Source of the DNA: Kappaphycus alvarezii
Taxonomy: Eukaryota > Rhodophyta > Florideophyceae > Gigartinales > Solieriaceae
Assembly: GCA_002205965.3 (NCBI GenBank)
Contig: NADL03000466.1
Coordinates: 1,178,001 to 1,242,000 of the forward strand
DNA: 64,000 nucleotides
Reading direction: 5' to 3'
Shown here piece after piece: positions 47,649-57,770 of the stretch. Position 1 is the first letter of the stretch, and the number at the start of each line of letters is the position of its first letter. The notes beneath the pieces were generated by a model. It was given only the letters and a program-made list of their open reading frames with translations, ran no database searches and was not told the origin of the DNA. The position numbers and the translations under genes were made by a program.

Positions 47649-48980
47649 TCACGTCAAGTCAACGAATATGGTGCGCACGAAAGGTAGATTCTTGTCTGCA
47701 AGTGAGAGTTCCTGACCAGAGGTTATCAGCTCGGACATTTCTTTGGTTAGATTATGAGCGGTGGCTTTTCGCAATGGTTCCGGAGCCGTTGCATAGAGTG
47801 TCTTTCCTTCAACTGTTCGCAGGAATGGCTTGCGAGACTGCAAATCCGGATGGCCGGCAATCTCCTCGAGAAATTCCGCCAGAGTATGTTTTGAATTTGC
47901 TGCCATGCGCACAGACGCTGGAGCTCCACACACGGGACAATCAGGGCGCCTGGTATTCTCGTACGTAAAGGTGTACACCCCGAATTTGCCATTGTACATC
48001 ATGTAGTTATTCATATTTTCTGCCATGCTGGTGACGAGTTTCAGTGCCTCGTTTGCGCAGGCGGAGGCGACAATGGCGTTTGTAGAGGCGACAGCAGGAA
48101 TAATGTTCTTGGCCACGCCTTGGGTCAAACGGTAGGTGACACCTTTGATGCCAAACTGGTCTGCTCGTTGCTTGGCCTGCTGGTACAACCACATTGTATG
48201 CTCAGCGTTGTCAGTATCCAACTTTGTGTTTCCAAAAGGCTTAAGCTTTTCCCATAATATGATATTTGCATACTCGATACAATGCTCGGGCAATCGCGGA
48301 GTGTTTGCAATTGTGCAAAGGGGAAAGTTTCTGGCCGGCGGAAAGAGTGACAGAGTGCACTCAAAGCAAGAATTGAATCGAGGTAATATGACCCTTGCTT
48401 GACCTTGAAATCCCTCCGTGCCGCCATCAATCAACGGAATAATGGTGTCCTGCCGTGGAGTTCCATCGTCGTCGAACTCAACCAAGTCCACTAAAGTGGC
48501 GTTCAACCACCTTCTTGCTTCGATAGAATCCAATCCTGATACAACCAAATTAAACTGACGATAAAACTCGGGTCCAAAGTCCATAATATTAGCATGATAC
48601 GGAACCGTGCACACACCGGGTACCCTCGCATTAACAAACCGTGCCGCGACGGTTGCCTTGGGCTTTCCGACGTCTGTTGGACGGAAAAGAAATTGGCGAT
48701 TGAGATTGGTGACATCAATAGTATCCAGATCAATGACATGGATATGACGAAAGCCAGAGAGTGCAAGATCCTTGAGCAACTCACAACCAAGACCTCCCGC
48801 GCCAATGACGAGAATTTTGCAACCGGTGCGGAGAAAGGTCTCGGTGGAAGCGGCGACTGAAGGGTCGACATGTTTGGAGAGAGGGCTAGAGTGACGAAGA
48901 AGGTGAGACGTGGTGCCCCAAAGGACACCGCCGGGTGCCCAACCTGGGGCATCAGCAGATGGTTCCATGACCGGACGCAT
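47649..48980 (-). CDS. UBA3: NEDD8-activating enzyme E1 catalytic subunit (UBA3/ECR1)
   Basis: Activates NEDD8 with its partner APPBP1/AXR1 and passes it to UBC12. A single open frame of 443 residues, intact. Seen: adenylation domain GAGGLGCELLKDLALSGF, HVIDLDTIDVTNLNRQFLFR, IPLIDGGTEGFQGQARVI; zinc ligands CFEC and CPVCG; the catalytic cysteine region FPLCTIANTPRLPEHCIEYA; NAIVASACANEALKL; and a C-terminal ubiquitin-fold domain (E2-binding) from about residue 350, ending FVRTIFVDLT. The start is either 48,980 (MRPVMEPSAD) or the in-frame ATG at 48,968. Full length for the family. Confidence 0.96.
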   Translation of the reverse strand: MRPVMEPSADAPGWAPGGVLWGTTSHLLRHSSPLSKHVDPSVAASTETFLRTGCKILVIGAGGLGCELLKDLALSGFRHIHVIDLDTIDVTNLNRQFLFRPTDVGKPKATVAARFVNARVPGVCTVPYHANIMDFGPEFYRQFNLVVSGLDSIEARRWLNATLVDLVEFDDDGTPRQDTIIPLIDGGTEGFQGQARVILPRFNSCFECTLSLFPPARNFPLCTIANTPRLPEHCIEYANIILWEKLKPFGNTKLDTDNAEHTMWLYQQAKQRADQFGIKGVTYRLTQGVAKNIIPAVASTNAIVASACANEALKLVTSMAENMNNYMMYNGKFGVYTFTYENTRRPDCPVCGAPASVRMAANSKHTLAEFLEEIAGHPDLQSRKPFLRTVEGKTLYATAPEPLRKATAHNLTKEMSELITSGQELSLADKNLPFVRTIFVDLT

Positions 48981-49419
48981 CAGGTTGTGGTTGATGTTGC
49001 TACCGGCTGCAGTTCTGGTTTCTTGGCAGGACGTGGCAGCTGAAATTGCGAGCGGAGCTATGTGGGAGCTGAAAATTTTTTATTTTCCTGACTGGAAACG
49101 ACAAACTTGTCGAATGAGGGAATTTGCCTTCAGGCCAACGTTCGGGCGCCGTGCAAGTTGGGCAATCTAGCTAGGCAATCTGCGAAACACTGCGGTTTGC
49201 GTCGCAAGTCGACTGCTTCCCGAACATGTCTGTACCAAGGAAGCAAGAAAACATTTGTTGGTACTTCTCAAGCATTGCAGATGATATTTGTTGCTCATTA
49301 ATTGAGAGGGTTTTTTTTGTCCTTTCAAGGACTAACTTTGCATGCTTAATCTAGCCGGGCATTCCATGTCAGCAGCGCAACGGTGAGACCGGGTCAAGGC
49401 GAAGATCGCTATGAACGCC
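48981..49419. other. UBA3 upstream region
   Basis: No gene seen. Presumed UBA3 promoter. A TTTTTTTT run lies near 49,311. It borders the inverted copy of the dispersed repeat. Confidence 0.4.
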
Positions 49420-50030
49420 CAGATGATAGGGCTGAGGCGATGATAGTTTCTGCGGCGGACCGTACCGGAACCTGTACAGAAGCGGCAGGCAATAGCCAGG
49501 AAAAAGTCATCAGCTGCGCGAGTCGTGGCATTGGATAGAGCGCGTAGAAAGTCGAAGGCGATGGGCCGAAAGGTAAAGTTAGGGGATTAGTGGGCTGGTT
49601 GGGAGATTGAGGGGTCGTCGGGCCAATTCGTGCTCGGGGTCGCAGACCTTATCGCGGTGGAATTTGAGTGGAGAGACGACAGTGATATCACACGAAAGGG
49701 GGCGAGGGCGTGTGGCAAAGGACGTGACCTGGGCCGAAGGAGGATGTCCGCTGGCCGGAACTCGGTATCGGGGATGAGCAGGGGGCGTCGAAATCTCAGT
49801 AAAGTGTAGCAGTGCGGAAAACGTGAAAACCAATCGCGTGACGGAAGAAGTTGCCGCGGTGGAGTGTGCCGAAACCCGACGGCCGGAGATCGGCAGTGTG
49901 GTCTCGAAACTCCTTCATCCGTCTGGGTCACTGGTACGAGGAAGCGATTTGCCATCATGGAGGCTGGGAGGCCAAGGTGCTACTGCAGCATGACGGTCCA
50001 GAGGGTGGGAAGGGTGGTAGGATGGGGAGG
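49420..50030 (-). repeat. Unidentified dispersed repeat, copy 2
   Basis: Inverted partner of 10,590-11,265. On the minus strand the coding-like stretch IAFDFLRALSNATTRAADD is followed by FFLAIACRFCTG. It corresponds to a similar but more decayed stretch in copy 1, and the upstream part shares LARRPLNLP. The edges of the similarity are blurred. No terminal repeats could be defined. The family is unknown. Confidence 0.6.
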
Positions 50031-51851
50031 TAAGGAAGGCTGCGGCAAGACTACAAGGGAATGCAAATGCAGCGTCACTGTGCCGTAGCGGATTGCGGGT
50101 GGGAGCGGCCGTCCAATCGCCATGGTTCCAAAGGGCTCGGGTCGTCGCGCCCTGCGTTAACCTGTTTAGACTTGAAAAGGTGCTATTAGGCGAGGCAGCG
50201 AGAATACTGGGGGCGCAGGGTTCAACATTGGGAGCACGATGTGCGGCCTGGGAAGATGTCCGAGAAAGCACAGTTGAGTGGTTTGGCTAGAGGCTAAGAC
50301 GGGACCGTTGACCTCATTACATGCATGTCCGAGCAGGTGGGAGGAGCGTGGCAATAAGAGAGATCTCGCCGCCGTTTACAACAAACAAGCCGAATGGCTC
50401 CAGATACACTGGTTTCTAGCCTGTCCTAATCAAGTACAAGCCAAACGCCCGCGCCGCGCCGAGGCACGTCGTGCTGAAGGCCGCTACGGTAAGGTCGTGC
50501 AGTCTCTGTACAAGACCCCTTTTTGTTGACGTTAACAGCAGAAGCAGAAGTTAAATGCATTCGGTAGCTACTGGGGGCCGCGCACGTTACAACTTTACCG
50601 CTAAGATCTAACCGAATATATTGCACCTCGTCGCCCACAGCACATGATGCAGTAAACCCGTTCGCTTCAAGAGACGAGAAAATGCCGTCGAAGTTTCGAA
50701 ATTGACTTGTTCACCAAATAGAGGAACCGTTCATAAACATCAGTTGAAGCGTGCCATTTGCTTGAAACAAATTGTAGGACGGAAAAGAATCCTGTACAAA
50801 AAATTTCGGAGCGGAGAACCTTTTTGGAAGGCTGATATCATACCATTTGACCACAGGCGCCGAAGTACGCCCGCCGGGATGCTCGCTCGGACGGTTGTCC
50901 AGGATCGAACCCGAAACTTCAGCTTGCTGCTGCTGGTGGCCCCGCTCTGACACCCTGCACCGGTGACGAAGTATTTAAATGAAAGCAAAGCGGTGATCTA
51001 AAGTTTGATCCATTCATTTTGATCTAAAGTTTTTGATTCATTCTTGCGGACATAATGCAGATCGAAATACAGTACAAGGGGGAAAATTTGGGTTGCTTTT
51101 CTAGCGAAGTTTTCAGTTTCCGCTTACCTTGCAACGTCCTCAAAAAGGCCATGACCAAGGATTTCGTTACTTGCGTACCTGTAAAAAGATGAATAGCAAT
51201 TGACTAGAGACCTAATTGCACAACCCTTACCAGGACTGTTACAGTAACCAAAATTGTCGTCCACACCATTTGGGCTTGCGAGGTAATTGCAATTTTCCAA
51301 ATTCACGCTAGTCCATGCCTCAAAAGAAGTCATTTAGTGCGGCGCCTTACTAGACATCGTAAAGCATGAAAACGCTTTTTATGGGGCAGTCATAGGAGCA
51401 TCTATCGGTGGTATCAGAACATAATGTACCTCGCCACATCATTTTCTCTTAATTGTTTCACATCACCAGTTTGATTCACGGCGTTGTCATCGTCCTGTTA
51501 AAATTTCTCTATTAGACTGCAATTGGAGCGATGGGACAGCGATTCAAAAATAAAGTTGCAGAGGGATGCGAATATTTTAAGGACAAAGAGGGCAAGCCGG
51601 GTCAATTTAAGGCAGGCATATTTCTTAAAAAAAATTAACGCACCTCGACCTACGAAAATGAAACGATCATAATTGAAATCTGGGATGCAAAACCATGATC
51701 ATTTCAAGAGCTCAACTTTGCCAAGCCCCATGCCCCGCCAGCCCTGCAACACAACATCGGTGTCGCTATCTCGCACACCTTCCAGCTCGCTTGCCGTCTG
51801 CAATCGTCTCGGATTCAAATTGCATGCCTCCAACTCTCAATAGCCACCAAC
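50031..51851. other. Intergenic
   Basis: No gene recognised. Around 50,385-50,500 a short plus-strand frame (KRPRRAEARRAEGR) looks vaguely like the basic N-terminal part of ribosomal protein eL13, followed by GTAAGG, but no continuation exists. The part 50,990-51,700 is AT-rich. A local duplication of TTTTGATCTAAAGTTT-type sequence lies at 50,993-51,032. The last part leads into CYP38. Confidence 0.35.
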
Positions 51852-53480
51852 ATGCCCCCACAAATGCTCGCCCTATCTCTGTGTTTCAATCCAACTCCGC
51901 TACCACTCAAACGACCGCGCACATCACCCAGGATCCCACCCATTGCCCCGCGATGCTCACTCGGTTCAAATTCTCTCACAGCGTCCGCTGCCTTATCCAT
52001 GCTCCTCCTTTCCTCTCCTGTCTCCGCGAAAACAGTCCTATCCACCAACACAATTCTTCGCCGATACGTCGCCACTGACTCTGCCGCTATTTTACGCTAT
52101 GCGTTGCCCCTTCCTTCCGAGCGTCTCCCAGGGGCTCCACAGCCGCCTATTCGAAGGGCACAGGAGTTATTGGAACGACTCGGAGTAGATATTCGCGCGA
52201 GAGGCGCCGCGGGGCTGATTGGTGGGAGGAAGGACCTGGCAAAATTGAACGCCTTATTGTTGAATGAGAGGTTAGATGTCTTGCTGGATGTCCCGGCAAG
52301 AAAGAGAGGGGAGGCTGCGGAGTTAATGTCCATGTTGGAGCGAAAGGTGGGGGAAATACAGGAGGAATTGGGTGCAAATGTTGGAGCGACAGGAGCAGGA
52401 ATATTTCCTCCCCAGTTGGTTGCCGTGGGTGATGCCTCCAGCAAGTCATGGAGAGAAGGAATAGCATGTCGAGAAGGACAAATTTCGATGGTACGTCTCT
52501 ACGCTTTACGCTTACGCCTGCTTTTTTGATCAATACAGTCGAGAGGGTGCGGAAGAGTGGCTGACCTTGCCGATGGCTTTCTTTTTTGGTCTTGTGGCGA
52601 GTCATCTAGGTGTCCTGGTGGAATCGCTGCGTCAAGAGGCTCTGAAATGTATAGGGAGCATTGAGCAACTAGCTGTTGACGGTCTCGGATTACCGTACCG
52701 CATTCCAAGAAGATACAACGCGTACGTGTCTCGATTCAATACCTTGGTAATTCCATCCACCTCGTAGCATCTGTGATTCTAACGGCTTCCCTTTTGCTTG
52801 ACTGCGGTGTCACTGGTTTTTGTAGGCTTCCACGTCTTGTCGGGCGTGCCACAGTTCAGATTGAACTCCTTAAAAGTGGTGACAAAGCATGGACGGACTC
52901 AGATTTCAAACCGCTTGGGAAGCAAGTCCGGCTCACTGCCATACTGGATGGTTACTCTGCTCCATTGACAACAGGCAATTTTGTGGATCTTGTACATCGT
53001 GGGTATTACAATAACACACCGGTGCTAGCATCTCAGAAAGGATTCTTCGCACAATTGGGGGAACGCCAGGATGATAACATGGAGGGGTTTCGGGACCCGA
53101 AAACAGGAATCCGGAGGCAAATACCGATGGAGATACTTGTGGATGGGGACCCGGCTCCAAGTTATGGCGGTACTTTGGATGAACTCGGAGTGGGGGACTT
53201 GCAGCCTGCTTTGCCGATAACTGCTTATGGAGCGTTGGCCATGGTACACAGCGTAGAAGACGCGAATGACGCGTCAACGCAATTCTATGTTTTCCTTCTG
53301 GACCCTACTTCGTACCAAGCACGGTCCTTTGGTGGGACTGTTTTGACTGGCAGCATCTCTACGTTTGGCTATGTAGCGGAGGGTAAGGAGTTCCTCCCGC
53401 AGCTAGAGGCCGGGGACAAAGTGAGCGCGATAAAGGTTATCGCCGGGGAGGAGAACTTTAGGGAAAGCGGTGATATTTGA
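51852..53480 (+). CDS. Thylakoid-lumen cyclophilin of the CYP38/TLP40 type
   Basis: CYP38 assists assembly and repair of photosystem II in the thylakoid lumen. The N-terminus is a two-part targeting signal: a Pro/Arg-rich transit peptide (MPPQMLALSLCFNP), then a hydrophobic thylakoid segment ending PVSA. A helical domain follows (RRAQELLERLGVDI; AELMSMLERKVGEIQEEL), then the cyclophilin domain with VRLTAILDGYSAP, TTGNFVDLVHRGYY, GFRDPKTGIRRQIPMEI, YGGTLDELGVGD and YGALAMV..STQFYVFLL. One intron is clear (52,722-52,825; splices ..RRYNA to LPRLVGRA in frame). Another (52,491-52,538) has good splice ends but needs a one-base adjustment. Total about 490 residues. This gene is the best evidence that the organism is photosynthetic. 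Confidence 0.9.
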
Positions 53481-54074
53481 TGACACAATATGCAAGTAGA
53501 AACTACCATGGCGGGTTAGAACTGCAGATATTTAATCTACATCACTGAACCTGAGAGCGTTCAATAGTAACTCAGCGCAACTAAAGGAAAGTCGATGTAC
53601 GGAAACAAACCGTAGCCAGTCAGGCTGGCGTTTGCCTCTAGAAAAGTGATGAGCAAAAGGCGGCCAATGTAGCGTGCCGGTCCAACAAACGCACCTTGAC
53701 TTGAGAATGAGGGCAGGTACTACTGCGCCCCAAACGCTGACGCAAAACACCGCAATATAGGGCGTTCTCCCGCCTTCGCGTATGGGACAAAAACCAGTTG
53801 ACATAAAGCTAGATATAGGGACAGCAAGATGGCCACTTGACGAGAACGGTTCACCGGCGTTGAATAGGACAAGATCACGACAAACATGTGAGCGAACGTG
53901 CGAGTGTCAAGTATTTAGTTCGGCATGTTGTCGTACAACTGAGCAATAGCAGCACGGCGGGAAAGACATTACAGGAAAAGACGCTGGCAGTCCAAGTCGG
54001 GAGACGGTAAAAGTAGGTTCAATGCGGATAACGACTTGGCATGCTACTAGGGGTCAACGAGAATGGTGGGCGAC
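53481..54074. other. Intergenic between convergent CYP38 and UBC13
   Basis: No gene recognised. The minus strand has one 90-codon frame (53,532-53,804) without motifs, in the 3' flanks of both genes. Confidence 0.4.
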
Positions 54075-54806
54075 TTATTGTTGGGCGTATTTCTTTGTCC
54101 AGTCCCTTGCAGTCTGCATGGCCACCACCTCCTGGTTTTTCCACAGCTCAGCAGCCTCATTGTTTAGAGGGTCATCCGGGTTTGGAGCGGAGAGAAGCGC
54201 CTGGATAGAGAGCAGGACGGTACGAATCTGAAGGGCGGGACTCCACTTGTCTTTGAGAATGTCGAGGCAGATACGACCGAGACGATCAATGTTGGGATGA
54301 TAGATGCGAGTGAGAAAGCGAACCTTGGGTGGAGCCATGGGATAGTCCTCCGGAAGGAAGAGCTCGAGCTTAAAATTCCCTGAAGAATACGGGGATTCTT
54401 CGGGGCCGACGATAACAACCGAAAAAAGACGGGCATTCGAGTCACTGGGGACAGCAGAAATTCCCGGAACAGGTTCACTTTGAAGACGTTCAGTTTCCTT
54501 GATGAAAAGATTCGCAAGACATGCACAACAGCAGAGACCAGATGGGCGTGGATGTTAGATGTTGCCGACAAATAATAACTTTATGGCATTAGTATGAGGG
54601 GTGTCCGCTGCATGATCCGACCATATTTGTAGCTAAGAGCTGAACTGGTGGTCCACGTCGGCCAAAAGGGCTCGGTGGAGGGGATGAAACAGGACAGGGA
54701 GGACCATACGGAGGAGGTTTCGAAGTTGTGGATAGGATGGACGATGATGGCGGCTTGGAATGTGTGGGGAACTTACCTTTAGGATACGTTTCGGGAGAGA
54801 GGCCAT
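54075..54806 (-). CDS. UBE2N: Ubiquitin-conjugating enzyme E2 N (UBC13)
   Basis: With a UEV partner it builds Lys63-linked ubiquitin chains for DNA damage tolerance and signalling. Exon 1 (54,806-54,777) encodes [10 protein letters not shown]. An intron of 279 bp (54,776-54,498) begins GTAAGT and ends CAAG. Exon 2 encodes [20 protein letters not shown] and [20 protein letters not shown], the HPN motif in [20 protein letters not shown] with the catalytic Cys, [14 protein letters not shown] and [11 protein letters not shown]. The spliced product is 150 residues with no frameshift, the family length. The MAPP and [20 protein letters not shown] residues identify UBC13 among the E2s. Confidence 0.95.
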
Positions 54807-56627
54807 GGTTAACTAGTACAGATGCAGGGTAAGCGATTGGTCAAGGGGAGAGTCGCCCTATGGAATGGCTCGGCGGGAGAAGAGTGGGGAAAGTGGGTGC
54901 AATAACTGGGACGGAGGCGGCTGACGAATCTGGAAGTCAAGGGCCGGATGGGAGGGATCGGATTGCGGGAACTATAACTTCGTGCTTTCAAGCTTAAGTT
55001 TGCAACCGCGGTTCTTGGAAACTGTCACGCCAGTGCAGCGCCGGAATCCAGGGGCACGAGTATATTTGCCGGTATGGACCTTTTGCTGTTAAGTGGAATG
55101 TAGCCGCTAATTTTTTCAAAACCCGCAAACGATCGCAATTTTTGCTTACAGTAAAGGTATCGGAATCACCGCTGTAAATCAGATTTGCCATTTATTGAAA
55201 TATGTTCTGTATACCATCAATACTGTACTGTAGTTCCCGACGGGGGCCAGTAATTTGGGACACCTATTGCGATCCTGTACCACACTCTCAACGGCTTGCT
55301 TCTGGAATATTGCACAACTGAACGTTGAAAAATGCCATTCAACCGTTGAATCGCACAATTTTCGCATGCAGACTAGACCCGCGATCATACTCAGCAGAGT
55401 GGACTGTGGACAGGCTGCTCTGTCTGGAGTGACCCGATCGAGGTCTAGTCTTACCTTTAGGTGGCCTGGTCAAGGTTTTGTTCCTTTCCAATCGAGGCAT
55501 GTTCTTAGGGTTTTCTTGATCATGAGTTTCTACTAAAATGCGTTCCGCTTTATTGCATGTAGACAAGTCCGCACTACACAGGACCGTGGGTTCTGCTAGA
55601 CGGACGACTCATATTTTCCGCTTGGCCTGACGGCAAACGGCTAGATGAAGCTGAGAGGGCTGCTGGCCAGGAATAGCATCACACGAAGTAGGAAAGGGAG
55701 AATAAGAGGGTCCAAACAGGAAGTCAAGAGTTCTCCAGTTCTTATTCTGTTGTAACTCTTTACTTCCATTTCAAGTGCCCAATGGTTCTAAAGATAAAGC
55801 GAATTAATCCGATAAGCCACTGCAAGCCAGACGACCGGGAATACGATTGGACCACCTGACGAGCATTGGTCACTAAGGTGGGGAAGTGGGGGGGTGTTCA
55901 CAGTACAGCGAGAGAAACTGGGACCAAGTAGACACAGTCCGGCAAGGGCGTAACCGATGCCTACAGTACCCTGCAAAATAGGGGGTTAATTTACTGTGGT
56001 TAATATGTGGGTTGGTACCCAGTAAATTTGTTCCGGAGCGTAGATACCGTATCATGGCCAAGCCAATTGTGAAACTACCGTGGCTAAGAGGACGGACGAA
56101 AATTTTCCCAGTAACAGTCATGAAGCTGTTTGTGGGACAGGCCATTTCCAGCGTGCATTCGCTGTTATACTCGATGGCCCGTAATTTGTTAGAAATTTTA
56201 AATAGTGCAAAAAAGTTGTACTCGCTACTGTTGTCCGCGAGCATCATGAATATATGCATGTAGTGAGGTGAGATAGGAAAAGGGTGAAGAGAGAAGCGTT
56301 AGGACGAGGGGGGTGGAGGGAGGATGACGGGGTGGGGAAATCCTACAGAGAGGTGGTTGCAACGACACACCAAAGGGGGCCCGCCACGAGTACACCAGCC
56401 GATTAACGATTAACACGTTGGAGCTTCGCAGAGGCAGGCGAGGATGGTTGAGGGCGTGCTGCAGTGGTTGATGATTGATAGACTGGACTTGGGTTGGGAG
56501 GGGATAACGTTGGAAGGAGGTAGGTGGGGGGTGTTAGAGTGGAGTTTCACTGTATAACAGTGCGCCCGTGGCGGACTATAAGTGCAGCGGCATGTGAGCT
56601 GTCTGAGCTCACCCCTTAATCTGGAGA
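54807..56627. other. Intergenic
   Basis: The first part is the UBC13 upstream region. The minus strand around 55,780-55,976 holds a short frame with a hydrophobic GIGYALAGLCLLGP segment preceded by a good acceptor (TATTTTGCAG at about 55,975-55,984). It could be an exon of an unrecognised small membrane protein, but I found no partner exon. A single TACTGTACTG repeat lies near 55,221. Confidence 0.35.
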
Positions 56628-56718
56628 GATACTGTACTGCATCTCCCCATTCGATTAGGGTTACGTACTGTGTTCCCACCACCCGGCACAGTACAGTGTA
56701 TATGTACTGTACTGTGTC
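56628..56718. repeat. Pentamer array cluster
   Basis: ATACTGTACTG, ACGTACTGTG, CACAGTACAGTG and GTACTGTACTGTG follow each other within 90 bp, in both orientations. Confidence 0.8.
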
Positions 56719-56748
56719 GAGGGTGCACGGAAAAAGGAAAAGCATATG

Positions 56749-56906
56749 TCCTACCTAAGGAAAAGCGGAACCTATCCTTTTTCCAAGGTAAAACGGTCGT
56801 TCGTCCAAGGACGGACGAAAAAGGATGTCCATCTGTGGACAAGCGGAACATATGCTTTTTACAAGGTTGGATGAAAGGATAGGTTCCGCTTGGCCTAAGG
56901 TAGGAC
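56749..56906. repeat. Foldback repeat with 32-bp inverted arms
   Basis: The left arm (56,749-56,780, GTCCTACCTAAGGAAAAGCG and onward) is the near-perfect reverse complement of the right arm (56,874-56,906). The interior adds further inverted pieces: a palindrome at 56,797-56,816 (CGTTCGTCCAAGGACGGACG) and AAGCATATGT (56,740-56,749) against ACATATGCTT (56,848-56,857). About 160 bp in all. It looks like a small MITE-like or foldback element, or a strong hairpin. No target-site duplication was found. Confidence 0.8.
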
Positions 56907-56984
56907 AAGCAAGTATTGTTTAGAAATTTATGCTTTTTTTACGCCGAATCATTTTGTCCGGTCCCACAAACAGATACTGCACTG

Positions 56985-57356
56985 TTAAAATCTCGGCAAG
57001 CCGAGAAGGCAACGGGTTAAAAAACTCTTGGTATAAGCGATATGCTTACAGAAAGCGACTACGACAGCGACGAATTCTCGAATTGTGCGACCTGTACTAA
57101 CACCAACAGGACAACAACAGCTGGTACCCCTAACTTGCTGTGAAAAAGGCAGCACCGGTTGAATGCGGCATGGTATGCTGAGCATTGCTGAGCCTGATCG
57201 ATAAGGACGGTATTCCTCACACGCCTTTCTTAGATCGACCCAACGTGCAGTGGGGACGAGGGATAGAAATACAACCAAAGCGGCAAAACCCAAAATCGAC
57301 ACAAGAAAAGCTCCGAGGAAAGGACGGGCGAACCGTAATAACCGCTTGGCCTTCAT
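56985..57356 (-). CDS. Possible 5' part of a type II membrane protein
   Basis: From the ATG at 57,356 the frame reads MKAKRLLRFARPF, then a hydrophobic anchor (FLGAFLVSILGFAALVVFLS), then a short stem with RWVDLRKACEEY and a few cysteines, before a stop near the foldback repeat. A basic cytosolic start followed by one anchor is typical of Golgi glycosyl- or sulfotransferases, but no catalytic domain follows. It may be a truncated gene, or the first exon of a gene whose remainder is not recognisable. Confidence 0.3.
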   Translation of the reverse strand: MKAKRLLRFARPFLGAFLVSILGFAALVVFLSLVPTARWVDLRKACEEYRPYRSGSAMLSIPCRIQPVLPFSQQVRGTSCCCPVGVSTGRTIREFVAVVVAFCKHIAYTKSFLTRCLLGLPRF

Positions 57357-57554
57357 ATATTGATGCCTCGGCGCTCGGGCCCAGCATAACCCGGGCGCTG
57401 AGACTTTCAAAACCTACAAACTGTTGATATATGAGTCTCATATCTGTCATACAAGTACCTGTTGTCACAATAATGCTTTTAACTTCTATGTGCGCAGATG
57501 ATTCATTTTCTTCATGATATGCAATGACAGCACTGGGATGAATCATCTACTCAA

Positions 57555-57770
57555 CATTGGCGATGAGAAAATTGATTGTAGTTGCAATGAGAAAATTGAT
57601 GAGGTTGAGAAGAGATGGGACAATTAATTATGATGGAAATAAGAAGGTTGATAAGGGTGGAAGTGAGTTAATTGTTCATGTTGGAAACTTTAAGGTTGAT
57701 GAGGTTGGCGATAAGACCATTAATTAGATTGAAAACTGCAATGTTCCTGAGAGTGGTGATAAGTTTGCTA
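57555..57770. repeat. Degenerate GATGAG-(A/G)AAATTGAT minisatellite
   Basis: Repeated versions of an AAGGTTGATGAGGTTGG/GAGAAAATTGATGAGG-type motif occur about every 20-50 bp, strongly diverged. It marks the switch from GC-balanced DNA to the AT-rich island. Confidence 0.6.

Noticed and set aside
50385-50500. Possible fragment of ribosomal protein eL13
   Set aside because: Only a short basic stretch is similar and no other part of the protein is nearby. Arg-rich GC-rich sequence can look like this by chance.
50885-50955. tRNA-like sequence on the minus strand (a GGGTTCGATCC-like T-arm)
   Set aside because: The T-stem has mismatches and no acceptor or anticodon stem can be drawn at normal spacing.
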